The notes: a model not told the origin generated them from the letters alone. A stretch of DNA of 64,000 nucleotides from Bdellovibrionales bacterium (GCA_016713585.1 JADJOV010000002.1:62001-126000), one strand, 5' to 3'. Shown: positions 52,795 to 61,976, counted from the stretch's first letter. Translations and numbers: made by a program.

Positions 52795-53757
52795 ATGACG
52801 AGAAAGTCTATACTCGATTGGAACAGAAATTTTTTTCTCATCGCATTTTTGGTTGTACCAAATACAAGTCTAGCTGCAAGCAAAACCGTGATTAGGTTTC
52901 CAATTGAGCCCGAGATTTCCCACCAAGCGCAATATAGCCTTCTTGATTTAGTGGAAGTCGAGAATCCCAAAGAAGGAATCCTGAGGCAGCTCTCCCGAGC
53001 TCAGATACCAGCTCGATGGACCCAGGGGTCAAGATGGAGTCTCTCTTCCGATCAAATATTATCAGTGCTAAGACAAAATCGCTTGAGCCAACGAGGAGTC
53101 GAGATCCTTTTGCCTCAGATGACTCAACCGCGAAAGAGTCGTGAAATTTTGTCAGCCCCCCATTTGAAGAGAGTTATCACGTTGATTGCAAAGGCCGAGT
53201 GCAAGGCCTGTGAGTTTAAGATTGATCTTCATAATATTCCAAAAGTATTACTCAGTGATTGGGAGTGGGATCCGTTTTCTGTGAAATTCAGAGGTTCTTT
53301 CACCACCCTCATTAAAATGCCAGATTCGAGATGGACCGGATGGTTAACAGGCTTTGTCAGATGGAAGAGCCCTGTTTTGATCACTCAAAAAAACATCTCC
53401 TATCAAGAAAAAATTCAAAGCAATGATGTGATAGAGTCCCTCCGCGATATTACCTATTCAAAGGATTTGATCACAGATCCTAATGAAGTCATCGGACTCG
53501 TCGCGGCCAGAGCAATCTCCCCGTCAACAGCACTTTCTCGCGGGGATCTGCGGAAAGAGCCCCTGGTCAAAAGAGGTCAGGTAGTAAAAACAATTATGGG
53601 CCGCTTACAACCAGATGATTCGGATTTTGAGGTCTCCGTTGTGGCTGTGGCCGAAGAGAATGGAGTCCTGGGCGACGTCATAAAAGTGAAAAACGCGGAC
53701 TCGCAGAAATTATTGTCTGCGACTGTTATTGATCACGGCGTGGTGAGGATAAAATGA
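52795..53757 (+). CDS. flgA: Flagellar P-ring chaperone FlgA
   Basis: Periplasmic chaperone for FlgI. A signal (FFLIAFLVVPNTSLAASK) is followed by a weakly conserved N-terminal region of about 160 residues, then a SAF domain: IQSNDVIESLRDITYSKD, ISPSTALSRGDLRKEPLVKRGQ (characteristic of FlgA), and VVAVAEENGVLGDVIKVKN. At 320 residues it is longer than E. coli FlgA. Its stop overlaps the flgH start by 3 bases (ATGA). Confidence 0.9.
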   Translation: MTRKSILDWNRNFFLIAFLVVPNTSLAASKTVIRFPIEPEISHQAQYSLLDLVEVENPKEGILRQLSRAQIPARWTQGSRWSLSSDQILSVLRQNRLSQRGVEILLPQMTQPRKSREILSAPHLKRVITLIAKAECKACEFKIDLHNIPKVLLSDWEWDPFSVKFRGSFTTLIKMPDSRWTGWLTGFVRWKSPVLITQKNISYQEKIQSNDVIESLRDITYSKDLITDPNEVIGLVAARAISPSTALSRGDLRKEPLVKRGQVVKTIMGRLQPDDSDFEVSVVAVAEENGVLGDVIKVKNADSQKLLSATVIDHGVVRIK

Positions 53758-54666
53758 GTAAACAATTGTACTTTTAGCCTGAGCTGTCTTGTGATTCTTT
53801 CTGGTTGCCAAACCATCAAGTCCTATTTTGGAAGCTCTGAGAGTAAACCAATTCCTGCCGCGGCCCCAATGGCAGCTGAGCCAACTCCTAAAGAGGATCT
53901 GGGTCCCCGTTTTTCAGATAGTCCTCAGTTGCCAACTCCAGTTGACCGACAATACAAGCGCATGACTCGGACCCGCCTCGAAGAGGAGTCTGAACTTCAG
54001 AGCGGGGCAGGTTCACTCTGGGTTATGGATGGACAACAGTCGTATCTGTTTGCCCAAAATAAAATTCGAAGAGAGGGTGACGTTTTAGGAGTCAAGCTTG
54101 ACGGTCAAGCGCTCAAACAAGTTGAAACCAAGGTCAGCATCATCAAAAAACTTCTTAAACAACTTGAAGAAGAAGAGCGAAAGTCTGAGCTGATGATTCA
54201 GCAACAACAGCTAGCAGCTCTGGCCAACGCAGGACAGGCTTCCAAGGGTCCGTCCTTACCTGGGCCAAATGGCGACAGAAATCCCGCGGCCCTTCCAGGA
54301 ACAGCGTCTGGTGTTGCCGGAGCACCAGGCGCTGTTCCTGGTGGCGCCCCCGGAGCTTTACCTCTTGCTGCGGCTCCCCTGAAGCCAGCGGAGTCGGGCC
54401 CAACCAAAGAAGAAAAACAAGATCTGTCAGAAATACAAATCATCCCAACCCGAATTGTCGAGCGCATGGCTGATGGTAATTATAAAGTGAAAGGTGCCCA
54501 ACCTTTTATGATAGGTCAAAAAGAATACAAGGTCATTGTGGCAGGAGTCATTCGGCCCGAGGACTACAATGACGAGGGTGTTTCTTCCGTCAAGTTACTG
54601 GATCCGCAGTTTGACGTCTTGAGCGTCAGAAGGAAATCGAAAGATGACAAGACCACAACTTTCTAA
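53754..54666 (+). CDS. flgH: Flagellar L-ring lipoprotein FlgH (one frameshift)
   Basis: Outer-membrane ring. ATG 53754 gives MSKQLYF; four T at 53772-53775 (three expected) shift the frame. Without the extra T it continues SLSCLVILSGC, a lipobox signal. The mature part has GSLWVMDGQQSYLFAQNKI and IRREGDVLGVKLDGQALKQV, then a Pro/Ala/Gly linker of about 80 residues, then NYKVKGAQPFMIGQKEYKVIVAGVIRPEDYN (landmarks), all of FlgH type. The low-complexity linker inflates the usual 230 residues to about 300. It overlaps flgI by 23 bases. Confidence 0.88.
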
Positions 54667-55711
54667 GAGTATGTTTTTTTTGCTCCCACTTTTTGGCTTG
54701 GTTCTCCTCAGTGACTTGGCTCTTGCCGTTCGTCTTAAAGATGTTGCAAGCATCAGAGGGGTCAGGGAAAATCAACTCATTGGCTATGGATTAGTGGTGG
54801 GTCTGAAAGCAACAGGCGATGGAAAAAACGAATTCACTTCAAAAAGCTTGGGTCGAATGCTCGACAAATTAGGAGTGAAAATCGATAGCCCGGATGTAGC
54901 CAGCAAAAATGTGGCAGCGGTGATCGTGACGGCGACTCTACCGCCTTTTGCGAAAGCGGGAAATCCAATCGACATCACCGTCAGTGCGATTGGGGATGCC
55001 GCTTCACTCCAAGGTGGAACTCTTTTACAAACACCTCTCAGAGCCGGCAACGAACAAATTTTTGCTGTCGCTCAGGGAACAGTGACTATCGGCGGTGATG
55101 GCAAAGACATGCACCTAACAGCGGGTAGAATTCCGAATGGCGCTATTATTGAAAAAGACATTCAGAGTGACTTTGCTAGTCGAAAGATGTTCAGGATGAC
55201 ACTTCACAACCCAGATTTCACAACTGCTGCTCGAACAGTTCTGACAATCAATAAGGAACTCGGTGGACATTACGCAACAGCCAAAGATGCAGGAACAGTC
55301 GATATCGTCACACCATTTGCCTATGAAAATCGAGGAGTTGAACTTTTGGCAACAATTGAAGCCATTCAAATTAACCCAGATTCAAAGGCCGTTGTCATAA
55401 TAAATGAAAAGACAGGAACAATTGTCATCGGAGAAAGAGTCAAAATATCTAAGGTGGCAGTGGCTCACGGAAATATCTCTCTCAAAGTTGGAGCTGGTGG
55501 GGCGAGTAGCGGCGCGGGTTCGACCAGTGGAGGGTCGGATTCCAAGAAAAAGGATTCGGATGAAAAAATCGCAGTTTTGGATAGTGGAGTGAGTGTGGGG
55601 GACCTAGTTCAGTCTCTCAATCGACTCGGAGTCTCTCCTAAAGACCTGATTACTATACTTCAGTCGGTCAAGGCAGCTGGAGCTTTGCACGGGGAATTGG
55701 AGATTCTATAA
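54644..55711 (+). CDS. flgI: Flagellar P-ring protein FlgI
   Basis: Periplasmic ring protein around the rod. It has a signal (FFLLPLFGLVLLSDLALA), VRLKDVASIRGVRENQLIGYGLVVGLKATGDGK (landmarks of the family start), and GGTLLQTPLRAGNEQIFAVAQG. The C-terminal part has VSVGDLVQSLNRLGVSPKDLITILQSVKAAGALHGELEIL-type text, abbreviated here. A Gly/Ser-rich insert lies near residues 285-300. At 355 residues the frame is intact. Confidence 0.95.
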   Translation: MTRPQLSKSMFFLLPLFGLVLLSDLALAVRLKDVASIRGVRENQLIGYGLVVGLKATGDGKNEFTSKSLGRMLDKLGVKIDSPDVASKNVAAVIVTATLPPFAKAGNPIDITVSAIGDAASLQGGTLLQTPLRAGNEQIFAVAQGTVTIGGDGKDMHLTAGRIPNGAIIEKDIQSDFASRKMFRMTLHNPDFTTAARTVLTINKELGGHYATAKDAGTVDIVTPFAYENRGVELLATIEAIQINPDSKAVVIINEKTGTIVIGERVKISKVAVAHGNISLKVGAGGASSGAGSTSGGSDSKKKDSDEKIAVLDSGVSVGDLVQSLNRLGVSPKDLITILQSVKAAGALHGELEIL

Positions 55712-55715
55712 ATAT

Positions 55716-56015
55716 ATGTATCGAAATAAGACGCAGTCGCATAAACTAAAAATGTTGATAAGATTTTTCACTCAGAGTCCAGGGACGGACTTTGAGTGCG
55801 GGGAGGGTGGGAAAGAGATCGAGAACCATGGAAGGTCAAGAGTCATTCGTTTCTCGCAGGAAACAGGATTCAAAAGTCAGCTTTCACCAAGGATTGGTGG
55901 GACGGGCTTCGCAGAGAAGTCAAGTGCAGGATGCACAGGATTTTCTGACTCAACTCCCCTTTTTTTTACTTTGAATCATAGTAGAGCCTTCTTCAACATG
56001 AAGGCTCTACTATGA
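55716..56015 (+). other. 300-bp gap between flgI and flgJ with weak ORF
   Basis: A 99-codon frame (ATG 55716) ends at TGA overlapping the flgJ start, but its composition (RFFTQSPGTDFECGEGGKE) matches no family. Another frame, from 55792, is Gln/Ser/Arg-rich. It may be a short leader ORF, a frameshifted small gene, or non-coding. The hairpin at its end is listed separately. Confidence 0.25.
55977..56014 (+). promoter_or_regulatory. 15-bp perfect hairpin covering the flgJ start codon
   Basis: CATAGTAGAGCCTTC (55977-55991) pairs with GAAGGCTCTACTATG (56000-56014) over an 8-base loop. The second arm contains the flgJ ATG at 56012. No T-tract follows, so this is not a simple terminator. It could hide the start unless ribosomes translating the upstream frame open it. 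Confidence 0.6.
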
Positions 56016-56794
56016 TTGATTCATCAAATGGCGCAGGAAAGGTAAAACCACTTCGCCCCACCCAGATTGATCCAGAGAAAGTCAAAAAGCAATTTAGAGA
56101 CGTGTCCCAGCTCTATGAAAAACACTTTATGCGAGAAATGATGAAGGCCATGCGAGCCACTGTTCCAGACTCAAATTTCATTAAGCAAAATCAAGGCGAG
56201 AAAATATTCCGAAGTCAACTTGATGAGGAATACGTGGAAAAATGGGGGGATCGCGGTGGTATCGGTTTATCAGATTTAATTTACAATCAGTTGATTGAGA
56301 AATACGGCCCCGCCATGGGTTTATCCAACCCCCTTGAGAAGACCCGCGGCCCCCTTCCCCTCGATGAAAAATCAAACTTTCCAAGAGCTACGGTCAGAAT
56401 TCAAGAAAAGGACCAGGGCAAAACCCAGCTTCAATTTAATCTAGGCTCTGCCCAAAGCGGACCGGCCTCGGGGCGAGAACTTCGCGCTCCATGGTCTGGC
56501 TACCTCATTAAAAAAATCCAATTGGCTCCTGATGAGTGGGCCCTAGAACTAAGTCACGAAAATGGTCTCAACTCCCAACTTTCATTCCGAGGAACCCCTT
56601 CCGACGACCCCTCGAGGCAACAGATCCAGGCCGGCGAAAGGATTGGACTTTTAAGCCCCGACGCGACCCAGTTCACTTGGAATTTGAGACCCCAACCCAG
56701 AGAGGGACCGGGCCTAGGTCTTGCCTCTGAAAATCCCACGGAATCAAATTCAGCGCCGATCTCAAAATCTGTTCCAGGTCCTGTCTCAGAATGA
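56012..56794 (+). CDS. flgJ: FlgJ-type rod-binding protein with degenerate LytM-like C-terminal domain
   Basis: Rod cap scaffold. The N-terminal 90 residues match the FlgJ rod-binding domain: YEKHFMREMMKAMRATVPDS, GEKIFRSQLDEEYVEKW, and GGIGLSDLIYNQL. The usual peptidoglycan hydrolase (GH73) domain is missing. Instead, residues about 150-235 follow the M23/LytM pattern: APWSGYLIKKIQ, LELSHENGLNSQLSF, IQAGERIGLLSPDA and TQFTWNLRP. The canonical zinc ligands (HxxxD and HxH) are not present, so the domain is probably non-catalytic and could bind peptidoglycan or a partner hydrolase. The start lies in a hairpin. Confidence 0.72.
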   Translation: MIDSSNGAGKVKPLRPTQIDPEKVKKQFRDVSQLYEKHFMREMMKAMRATVPDSNFIKQNQGEKIFRSQLDEEYVEKWGDRGGIGLSDLIYNQLIEKYGPAMGLSNPLEKTRGPLPLDEKSNFPRATVRIQEKDQGKTQLQFNLGSAQSGPASGRELRAPWSGYLIKKIQLAPDEWALELSHENGLNSQLSFRGTPSDDPSRQQIQAGERIGLLSPDATQFTWNLRPQPREGPGLGLASENPTESNSAPISKSVPGPVSE

Positions 56795-56845
56795 TTTGGG
56801 GATTCGTTCTCATTGTGATACACTTTAGTTGTACAGGAGGCCTCC

Positions 56846-57205
56846 ATGAAGATCACTCATAATAAGGTGGGACAGAATTTAAACGTGGTCGATGGGACCA
56901 AGTCTGAAAAAACGGGAAAATCTGCCAATGCCAATAAGGCAGATGGAACAAAAATCGGATTGAATAAAGAGCTGTCTGAAAGAGATTCGGTAGGGACTGA
57001 CAAAATGTCAACTCGAGTTGAAATGTCCCCTCGTGCGCAAGAAGCTAAACGAATCAAAGAACTTGCTATGGCTGGGCCTGATGTCGACGAAGCAAAAGTT
57101 GAAAAATTTCGGCGTCTTATTGACGAGGGAAAGTACAAAGTCGACTCCAAACAAGTCGCTGATCGAATGGTGGACGAACATTTGAACACAATAGGTGGTG
57201 ATTAA
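56846..57205 (+). CDS. flgM: Anti-sigma-28 factor FlgM
   Basis: Holds back the flagellar sigma factor until the hook is complete. The C-terminal 60 residues have the family pattern DVDEAKVEKFRRLIDEGKYK and VDSKQVADRMVDEHL; the N-terminal half is disordered, Lys/Asn-rich. It starts at ATG 56846 with GGAGG, which lies in a palindrome GGAGGCCTCC. The stop overlaps the flgN start. At 119 residues it is somewhat longer than usual. Confidence 0.9.
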   Translation: MKITHNKVGQNLNVVDGTKSEKTGKSANANKADGTKIGLNKELSERDSVGTDKMSTRVEMSPRAQEAKRIKELAMAGPDVDEAKVEKFRRLIDEGKYKVDSKQVADRMVDEHLNTIGGD

Positions 57206-57723
57206 TGATGGATGAATTAATCGATAGACCTCTCCAAAAACTTTTGCACAATTTGGATGAGTTGGTTTTGCTCTATCGGCAGCTTCTCACTGTGGTTCGA
57301 CAAGAAAAAGAACTTCTACTTTCTGCGCAAGGTTCAGAACTTCAGGAGCTCAATCTGCAGAAAGACCAATTGCTGCAAAAAATTCGTATGGCCGACACTC
57401 TTCGCCAAAAACATGCCCAAGAGCTAGCCGGTGTTGTACAGGCCGATATTGATAATCCCAGACTCTTAGAACTCGCGCAGAAGTTGCCGGTAGAATTTGG
57501 TGATCGACTTCGACACCTCCACTCGACGCTTGATATTGTTATTCGACGTCTTTTGGAGCTCAATCGAGAAAACGAGGCCCATGCTAAATCAGCTCTGCAA
57601 AACCTGAATGGAGCCATGAGCAACATTAAGGAAACCCTGTCAGGCAAAAAGACCTACGAGAAAAAGGGCCAGATGAAACTTGGCCCCGAGCAGGCAGGAA
57701 ACTTCGTCAGGAAAGAAATTTAA
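57205..57723 (+). CDS. flgN: Flagellar export chaperone FlgN
   Basis: Chaperone for FlgK and FlgL. It is a 172-residue all-helical protein. LHNLDELVLLYRQLLTVVRQ and EKELLLSAQGSELQELNLQK resemble the FlgN helical core, and the C-terminus is a charged amphipathic region that would bind hook-associated proteins. The ATG is shared with the flgM stop (TAATG). Its place between flgM and flgK fits its clients. Confidence 0.85.
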   Translation: MMDELIDRPLQKLLHNLDELVLLYRQLLTVVRQEKELLLSAQGSELQELNLQKDQLLQKIRMADTLRQKHAQELAGVVQADIDNPRLLELAQKLPVEFGDRLRHLHSTLDIVIRRLLELNRENEAHAKSALQNLNGAMSNIKETLSGKKTYEKKGQMKLGPEQAGNFVRKEI

Positions 57724-57731
57724 ACAAGTTA

Positions 57732-57779
57732 AAGTATCTGTAAATTAAAGTATCTATACGCTTAAGTATTTTGAAGTAT
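57732..57779 (+). promoter_or_regulatory. AAGTAT direct-repeat array upstream of flgK
   Basis: Four AAGTAT copies begin at 57732, 57748, 57764 and 57774 (spacing 16, 16, 10) in the flgN-flgK gap. The first two sit in a longer repeat TTAAAGTATCT. Confidence 0.35.
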
Positions 57780-57812
57780 TCAAAAGTGATCAGAGATTAG
57801 AGAGAGGACAGG

Positions 57813-59224
57813 ATGTCGAAAATCTCTTCCATGATGGATGTAGGAAAACGCTCATTGCAGAACAGCCAAACGGCCCTGCAAACCGTTTCCCATAATATCG
57901 CCAATAAATCCACGGAAGGCTACTCTCGACAGAACGTTTCTCTCGTCGCCAATAATCCAATCTCTGAAGGGAACCTACAAATTGGGACTGGGGCCCGCGC
58001 CGCTATGGTAACCCGCACCAATAATCCATGGATTGAAAAGCAAATTCAACGAGAGGGCGCTAGCCTAGGATACGCGGAAGGTCGAGCCGATTCACTTGGG
58101 CGCGTCGAGCAAGTTTACAATGAGCAAATGAATAAGGGTCTAAATCAATACGTGACCGATTTTTTTAATGCCTTTCGTGAAGTCTCTAACAATCCCGAAA
58201 GCTCAACTTCTCGAACTCTCGTGCGTGAATCCGGAAATGCCCTGGCCCAAGATTTTAAGAGGGTTACAGAACAGCTTCGAAACGTGCAAAAGGACATCGA
58301 TGGTCAAGTGATCACTGGTATCGAAGAAGTCAATCAAATGACTAAAGAGATCGCCACACTCAATGAAAAGATTCAGATTGTTGAAAACCACGGTGTTCAC
58401 GCAAACGACGAGCGAGACCGCAGGGAGCTTTTGTTAAAGAAACTCGGTGAGAGGCTAGATATCACCTGTGGCGAAGGCAAGGATGGAATGGTTTCCGTGA
58501 CGGGTGGGAACACGGCCGTCCTGGTTTCTGGCTCGTCCTCAACCGAGCTTAAGGTCCGCGGTGATGCCGCTAGAGATCGAGCTGAAATATACTATAGAGC
58601 CAATGACAGCGGGACCTTGTTTAATATTACTGATCAGTTTAAGGGCGGAAAACTCGGAGGAGTGCTCAACGTTCGTGATAAAGTAGTTGAAGACTATTTG
58701 GCTGGGATTGATCAAATGGCCTACCGCCTCTCGATGGAGGTCAATAAGATTCACATTGAAGGCTATGACAGATATGGCAAGAATGGAATTCTATTTTTCG
58801 AGGGCGCGGATCAGGTTGAGGTGCCGCCACGAATTTGGCAGTTAACTCGTCTATTTTGAACGACGTCGGGCGAATTGCCGCTGGCAACAAACAAAATGCC
58901 CCTGGCGACAATACCATTGCGAATATGATTTCGAGTTTACAATTTCGCGGGATCATGAACGATGGTAAAGATTCTTTTGACGACTACTACAATTCAATCG
59001 TCGGTGAGGTCGGGACGGTGACTCAGCGGGCGCGCAAGACTTTTTAAGCTCAGAAAAACATTATGGCGCAGCTCACAAATATTCGAGAGAGCATCAGTGG
59101 GGTGAGTTTAGATGAAGAAACCACCAAAATGATAGAGATGCAAAAAGCCTATGAGGCATCTGCCCGCATGATTCGTGTTGCTGATGAGATGCTTGAAACA
59201 GTTCTCAGCCTGAAGAGAATGTAG
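57813..59224 (+). CDS. flgK: Hook-filament junction protein FlgK (frameshift and in-frame stop)
   Basis: Joins hook to filament. The first frame starts at ATG 57813 with MSKISSMMDVGKRSL and HNIANKSTEGYSRQNVSL, the rod/hook signature. A one-base loss at about 58820 (GAGGTGCC, G expected) shifts to the frame reading AATNLAVNSSILNDV. In that frame TAA at 59045-59047 interrupts QRARKTF and AQKNIMAQL. After it, DEETTKMIEMQKAYEASARM and ADEMLETVLSLKRM form the C-terminal helices. The total is about 470 codons. Both breaks look like single-base changes of a functional gene. Confidence 0.9.
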
Positions 59225-59233
59225 GAATAATTT

Positions 59234-60316
59234 ATGAGAATAGCGGATAAAATGCAGTATGGGCAAATTAATCAAAACATTCAAAAAAATCGCCAAGAAA
59301 TGGCCGAACTTCAAAACCAAGCGGCCACCCAAAAACGAGTGAACAAACCCTCTGATGACCCCTCTGCAGCCGCTCGAGTTCTCTCGGCTCGCACGGAGGA
59401 ACGAGGAAGTCGGCAATTTTTTCGAAATATGCAATATGCCAAGGACTTTTTGGAGTTTACTGACAATTCCTTGAGTGAGCTCAATGAAATTCTGATCCGT
59501 GCCAAAGAGCTCGCCGTCGGACAAGCAAGTGATGCCGGCGCAAACGCTATGACCCGACAAGTAACAGCTCGAGAAATTGAGCAAATCTACGATCAGTCTG
59601 TTCAGGTTGGAAATCGAAAGCTAGGTGATCGTTATATTTTTGCAGGATTCAGTACGACGACCCAACCCTTCAATCAGAATGGCGAGTATTTCGGTGACGA
59701 TGGAGATATGAAAATCCATACCCAAAAGGATAGCTTTGTCGCAATGAATGTACCCGGCAGTAAGGTGTTCAACGGTCAAGGACTTTCCGGGGATGGAATC
59801 ACCCGCGCCCATACCCTCACCCCAAAAACAGTTGAAGATTTGGATGAATACAGACAAGCTCTCGATGAGAAACAACTTTTAGAAGGAGAGCTTCAAGAAA
59901 ACCAGGTCCAAACTCGCGGGCCGGCCAGTTATGGACGTGTCGAACGATTGGGAACAAACGACCCAGCGACAGACTCCCCTGGAATAAATATTTTTCGTGT
60001 TCTCAAAGGCCTCGAGGTTTCACTCCGAACAAATGATAAGGCTGGAATTCAAGACAGTCTGGAGGCGATGGATCAGTCAATTTCCCAGGTTCTTCTGGCC
60101 CGATCGGAAGTCGGGTCCCGCCTTATGTCTTTAAACAACACCGGCGAAAGTCTGCAAAAGTCAATTGTCGATGACAAGGCGACCGCCTCTCAGTTGGAAG
60201 ATGCAGATATTTTTCAGACGGTGAGCGACATAAACAGAACCGAAACTGCTCTTAAGGCCACTCTCGAAACCTCACCGAAAATGGTCCAGCCAACCCTTCT
60301 TGACTTTCTCCGCTAG
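59234..60316 (+). CDS. flgL: Hook-filament junction protein FlgL
   Basis: Second hook-associated protein and base of the filament. The N-terminal coil (MRIADKMQYGQINQNIQKNR and VNKPSDDPSAAARVLSARTE) and the C-terminal coil (DKATASQLEDADIFQTVSDIN) are the flagellin-like ends. The middle domain (RYIFAGFSTTTQPFNQNG) is family typical. At 360 residues the frame is intact. It starts at ATG 59234 after TAGGAATAATTT, close to the flgK stop. Confidence 0.93.
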   Translation: MRIADKMQYGQINQNIQKNRQEMAELQNQAATQKRVNKPSDDPSAAARVLSARTEERGSRQFFRNMQYAKDFLEFTDNSLSELNEILIRAKELAVGQASDAGANAMTRQVTAREIEQIYDQSVQVGNRKLGDRYIFAGFSTTTQPFNQNGEYFGDDGDMKIHTQKDSFVAMNVPGSKVFNGQGLSGDGITRAHTLTPKTVEDLDEYRQALDEKQLLEGELQENQVQTRGPASYGRVERLGTNDPATDSPGINIFRVLKGLEVSLRTNDKAGIQDSLEAMDQSISQVLLARSEVGSRLMSLNNTGESLQKSIVDDKATASQLEDADIFQTVSDINRTETALKATLETSPKMVQPTLLDFLR

Positions 60317-60424
60317 AAAATATACCTACAGTTCCGCTTTCATCGACCGATAGGTTATTTGATAAGCAGATGTAGTGAAATTTGTCCAAAAAACTAAGGT
60401 TAGGATTATCTTAAGGAGCAGACC

Positions 60425-60652
60425 ATGCTGGTTCTCACAAGGAAGTTAGGCGAAAGCATCGCGATTGATGACCATATCAAAATTCGCGTGGTACAAATCA
60501 AGGGAAAGCAAGTTCGGCTTGGCATAGAAGCACCAAAAGACACTAAAATTCACCGTGAAGAGGTGTATTTGGCGATTCAAGATCAGAATCAGCAGTCTGC
60601 AACGGTGTCCTCTGATAAATCCCGATCCGTCGCTCGCCTATTAAAGCCATAA
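60425..60652 (+). CDS. csrA: Carbon storage/translational regulator CsrA
   Basis: RNA-binding repressor of translation. It begins MLVLTRKLGESIAIDDHIKI and continues VVQIKGKQVRLGIEAPKDTKIHREEVY (landmarks), matching CsrA strands with the GxxxR RNA-binding segment and the Glu before the C-terminal helix. The 75-residue product has an extra Ser/Lys-rich tail. Ribosome site AAGGAG. With fliW next, it is part of the flagellin control loop. Confidence 0.95.
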   Translation: MLVLTRKLGESIAIDDHIKIRVVQIKGKQVRLGIEAPKDTKIHREEVYLAIQDQNQQSATVSSDKSRSVARLLKP

Positions 60653-60670
60653 ACTTGACCTAATGCATAA

Positions 60671-60695
60671 CGGGCTTTTGTAATCAAAAAGCCCG
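60671..60695 (+). terminator. Possible terminator between csrA and fliW
   Basis: CGGGCTTTT (60671-60679) pairs with AAAAGCCCG (60687-60695); ATCTTTTC follows. The A/T halves make the stem partly ambiguous. Confidence 0.55.
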
Positions 60696-60828
60696 ATCTT
60701 TTCACTTTGGGAAGACCACCCATTTATTCGGTGCACAATTTATTTCTTTTGAGTAAATCCCTAATTGAGTCCAGATTTAGACTATCCGTGTACCTTTTTT
60801 TGGATCGAGGGGGTCTAATGAATGGTGC

Positions 60829-61377
60829 ATGTTACGAATTACTGCGGGGGGCGATGTGGTTATTCAGACATCGAGATTTGGGTCAGTTAATTTAAAACCT
60901 GAGGATATTTTGACTTTCGCTGAAGGCCTGTTGGGCTTCACAGATCTCAGGGAGTTTGTTCTGTTAGATGATCCCAATGATGAGATTTTTGCCTGGCTAC
61001 AAAGCTGCGAATCCCCCGCCATCGCCTTCCCTGTTTTAGAGCCTGAACTCTTTACTGAAAACTTCAAAATCAATCTGACTAAAACAGATTTAGCTTCTCT
61101 CAAACTTCAATCTCAGGAAAAAGCTCGCTTTTTCTCGATTGTCACAATACCAGATGATCCCACGCTCATGACTGCAAATATGAAAGCCCCTGTGGTGGTG
61201 AACGTTGAGACAAGAATTGCTCGCCAGTGTGTCCTTCAGGACAATGGCTTGGCAATTCGGGAACCAATCTTTGCAAAGCTTCAGCAACGTGTGGTTCAAA
61301 ATCCAACCGTCGCGATAAAGAATCAAGCCCTGGGTTTAGACGTTGCTATCAGATTGCCCCAGGCGCCTAATTTATAA
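60829..61377 (+). CDS. fliW: Flagellar assembly factor FliW
   Basis: Binds CsrA and flagellin and couples flagellin production to export. It has TSRFGSVNLKPEDILTFAEGLLGF (landmarks), FVLLDD, FAWLQSCESPAIAFPVL, and NVETRIARQCVLQDN, all FliW segments. At 182 residues it is a little longer than the common 150, with a C-terminal extension. ATG 60829 lacks a strong ribosome site. It follows csrA by about 175 bases. Confidence 0.92.
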   Translation: MLRITAGGDVVIQTSRFGSVNLKPEDILTFAEGLLGFTDLREFVLLDDPNDEIFAWLQSCESPAIAFPVLEPELFTENFKINLTKTDLASLKLQSQEKARFFSIVTIPDDPTLMTANMKAPVVVNVETRIARQCVLQDNGLAIREPIFAKLQQRVVQNPTVAIKNQALGLDVAIRLPQAPNL

Positions 61378-61380
61378 AGA

Positions 61381-61953
61381 ATGAATATTCACATTTTTGG
61401 AGCCTCGGGCTCTGGCACGACGACGCTTGGACGTTTTCTTGCCGCCCAACTCAATGTTCCTTGCTTTGATTCCGATGATTATTTTTGGAAAAAAACTGAT
61501 CCACCTTTCCAAGTCAAAAATTCGATTTCCGAAAGGCAACGTCTGTTGCTCTCTGATCTACAAAAAACTCCTGGATGGATTCTTTCCGGATCGCTGGATT
61601 CATGGAGTGAACCCTTCCTTCCACTTTTCAATCTTGTGGTCTTTTTGTACCTTCCCTCCGATATTCGTTTGGAACGAATTCGTCAGCGCGAAGCTAAAAG
61701 ATTCGGGGACAGAGTTTGCTTAGGCGGCGACATGCACCAAGCACATCTTGATTTTCTCGCTTGGGCAGGACAGTACGATCAGGGAACCTTGGTTGGACGA
61801 AACCGACAGCGACACGAAGAGTGGATGGCCTCTTTAACATGCCCCGTGCTTCGCATCGAAAATGTCATAGGGATCGAAGACGCGACTCACAAGGTCTTAA
61901 GCTTTGTCTCTACTTTGCGGGCCTCACACTCTAAACCCACCACGACCTGTTAA
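61381..61953 (+). CDS. P-loop nucleotide kinase-like protein
   Basis: A cytoplasmic 190-residue protein. MNIHIFGASGSGTTTLGRFL is a Walker A of the GxxGxGTT type found in shikimate-kinase-like and adenylate-kinase-like proteins, followed by FDSDDYFW (acidic substrate loop). LVVFLYLPSDIRLERIRQRE is a lid-like basic segment. The substrate is unclear, and family assignment is by eye. It begins 3 bases after the fliW stop, so it may be cotranscribed with it. Confidence 0.7.
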   Translation: MNIHIFGASGSGTTTLGRFLAAQLNVPCFDSDDYFWKKTDPPFQVKNSISERQRLLLSDLQKTPGWILSGSLDSWSEPFLPLFNLVVFLYLPSDIRLERIRQREAKRFGDRVCLGGDMHQAHLDFLAWAGQYDQGTLVGRNRQRHEEWMASLTCPVLRIENVIGIEDATHKVLSFVSTLRASHSKPTTTC

Positions 61954-61976
61954 GACCCTAAATCGCGCAAGGCCCT

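Noticed and set aside
55977..56014. flgJ hairpin as a rho-independent terminator
   Set aside because: No U-tract follows on either strand, and the flgJ start lies in the stem.
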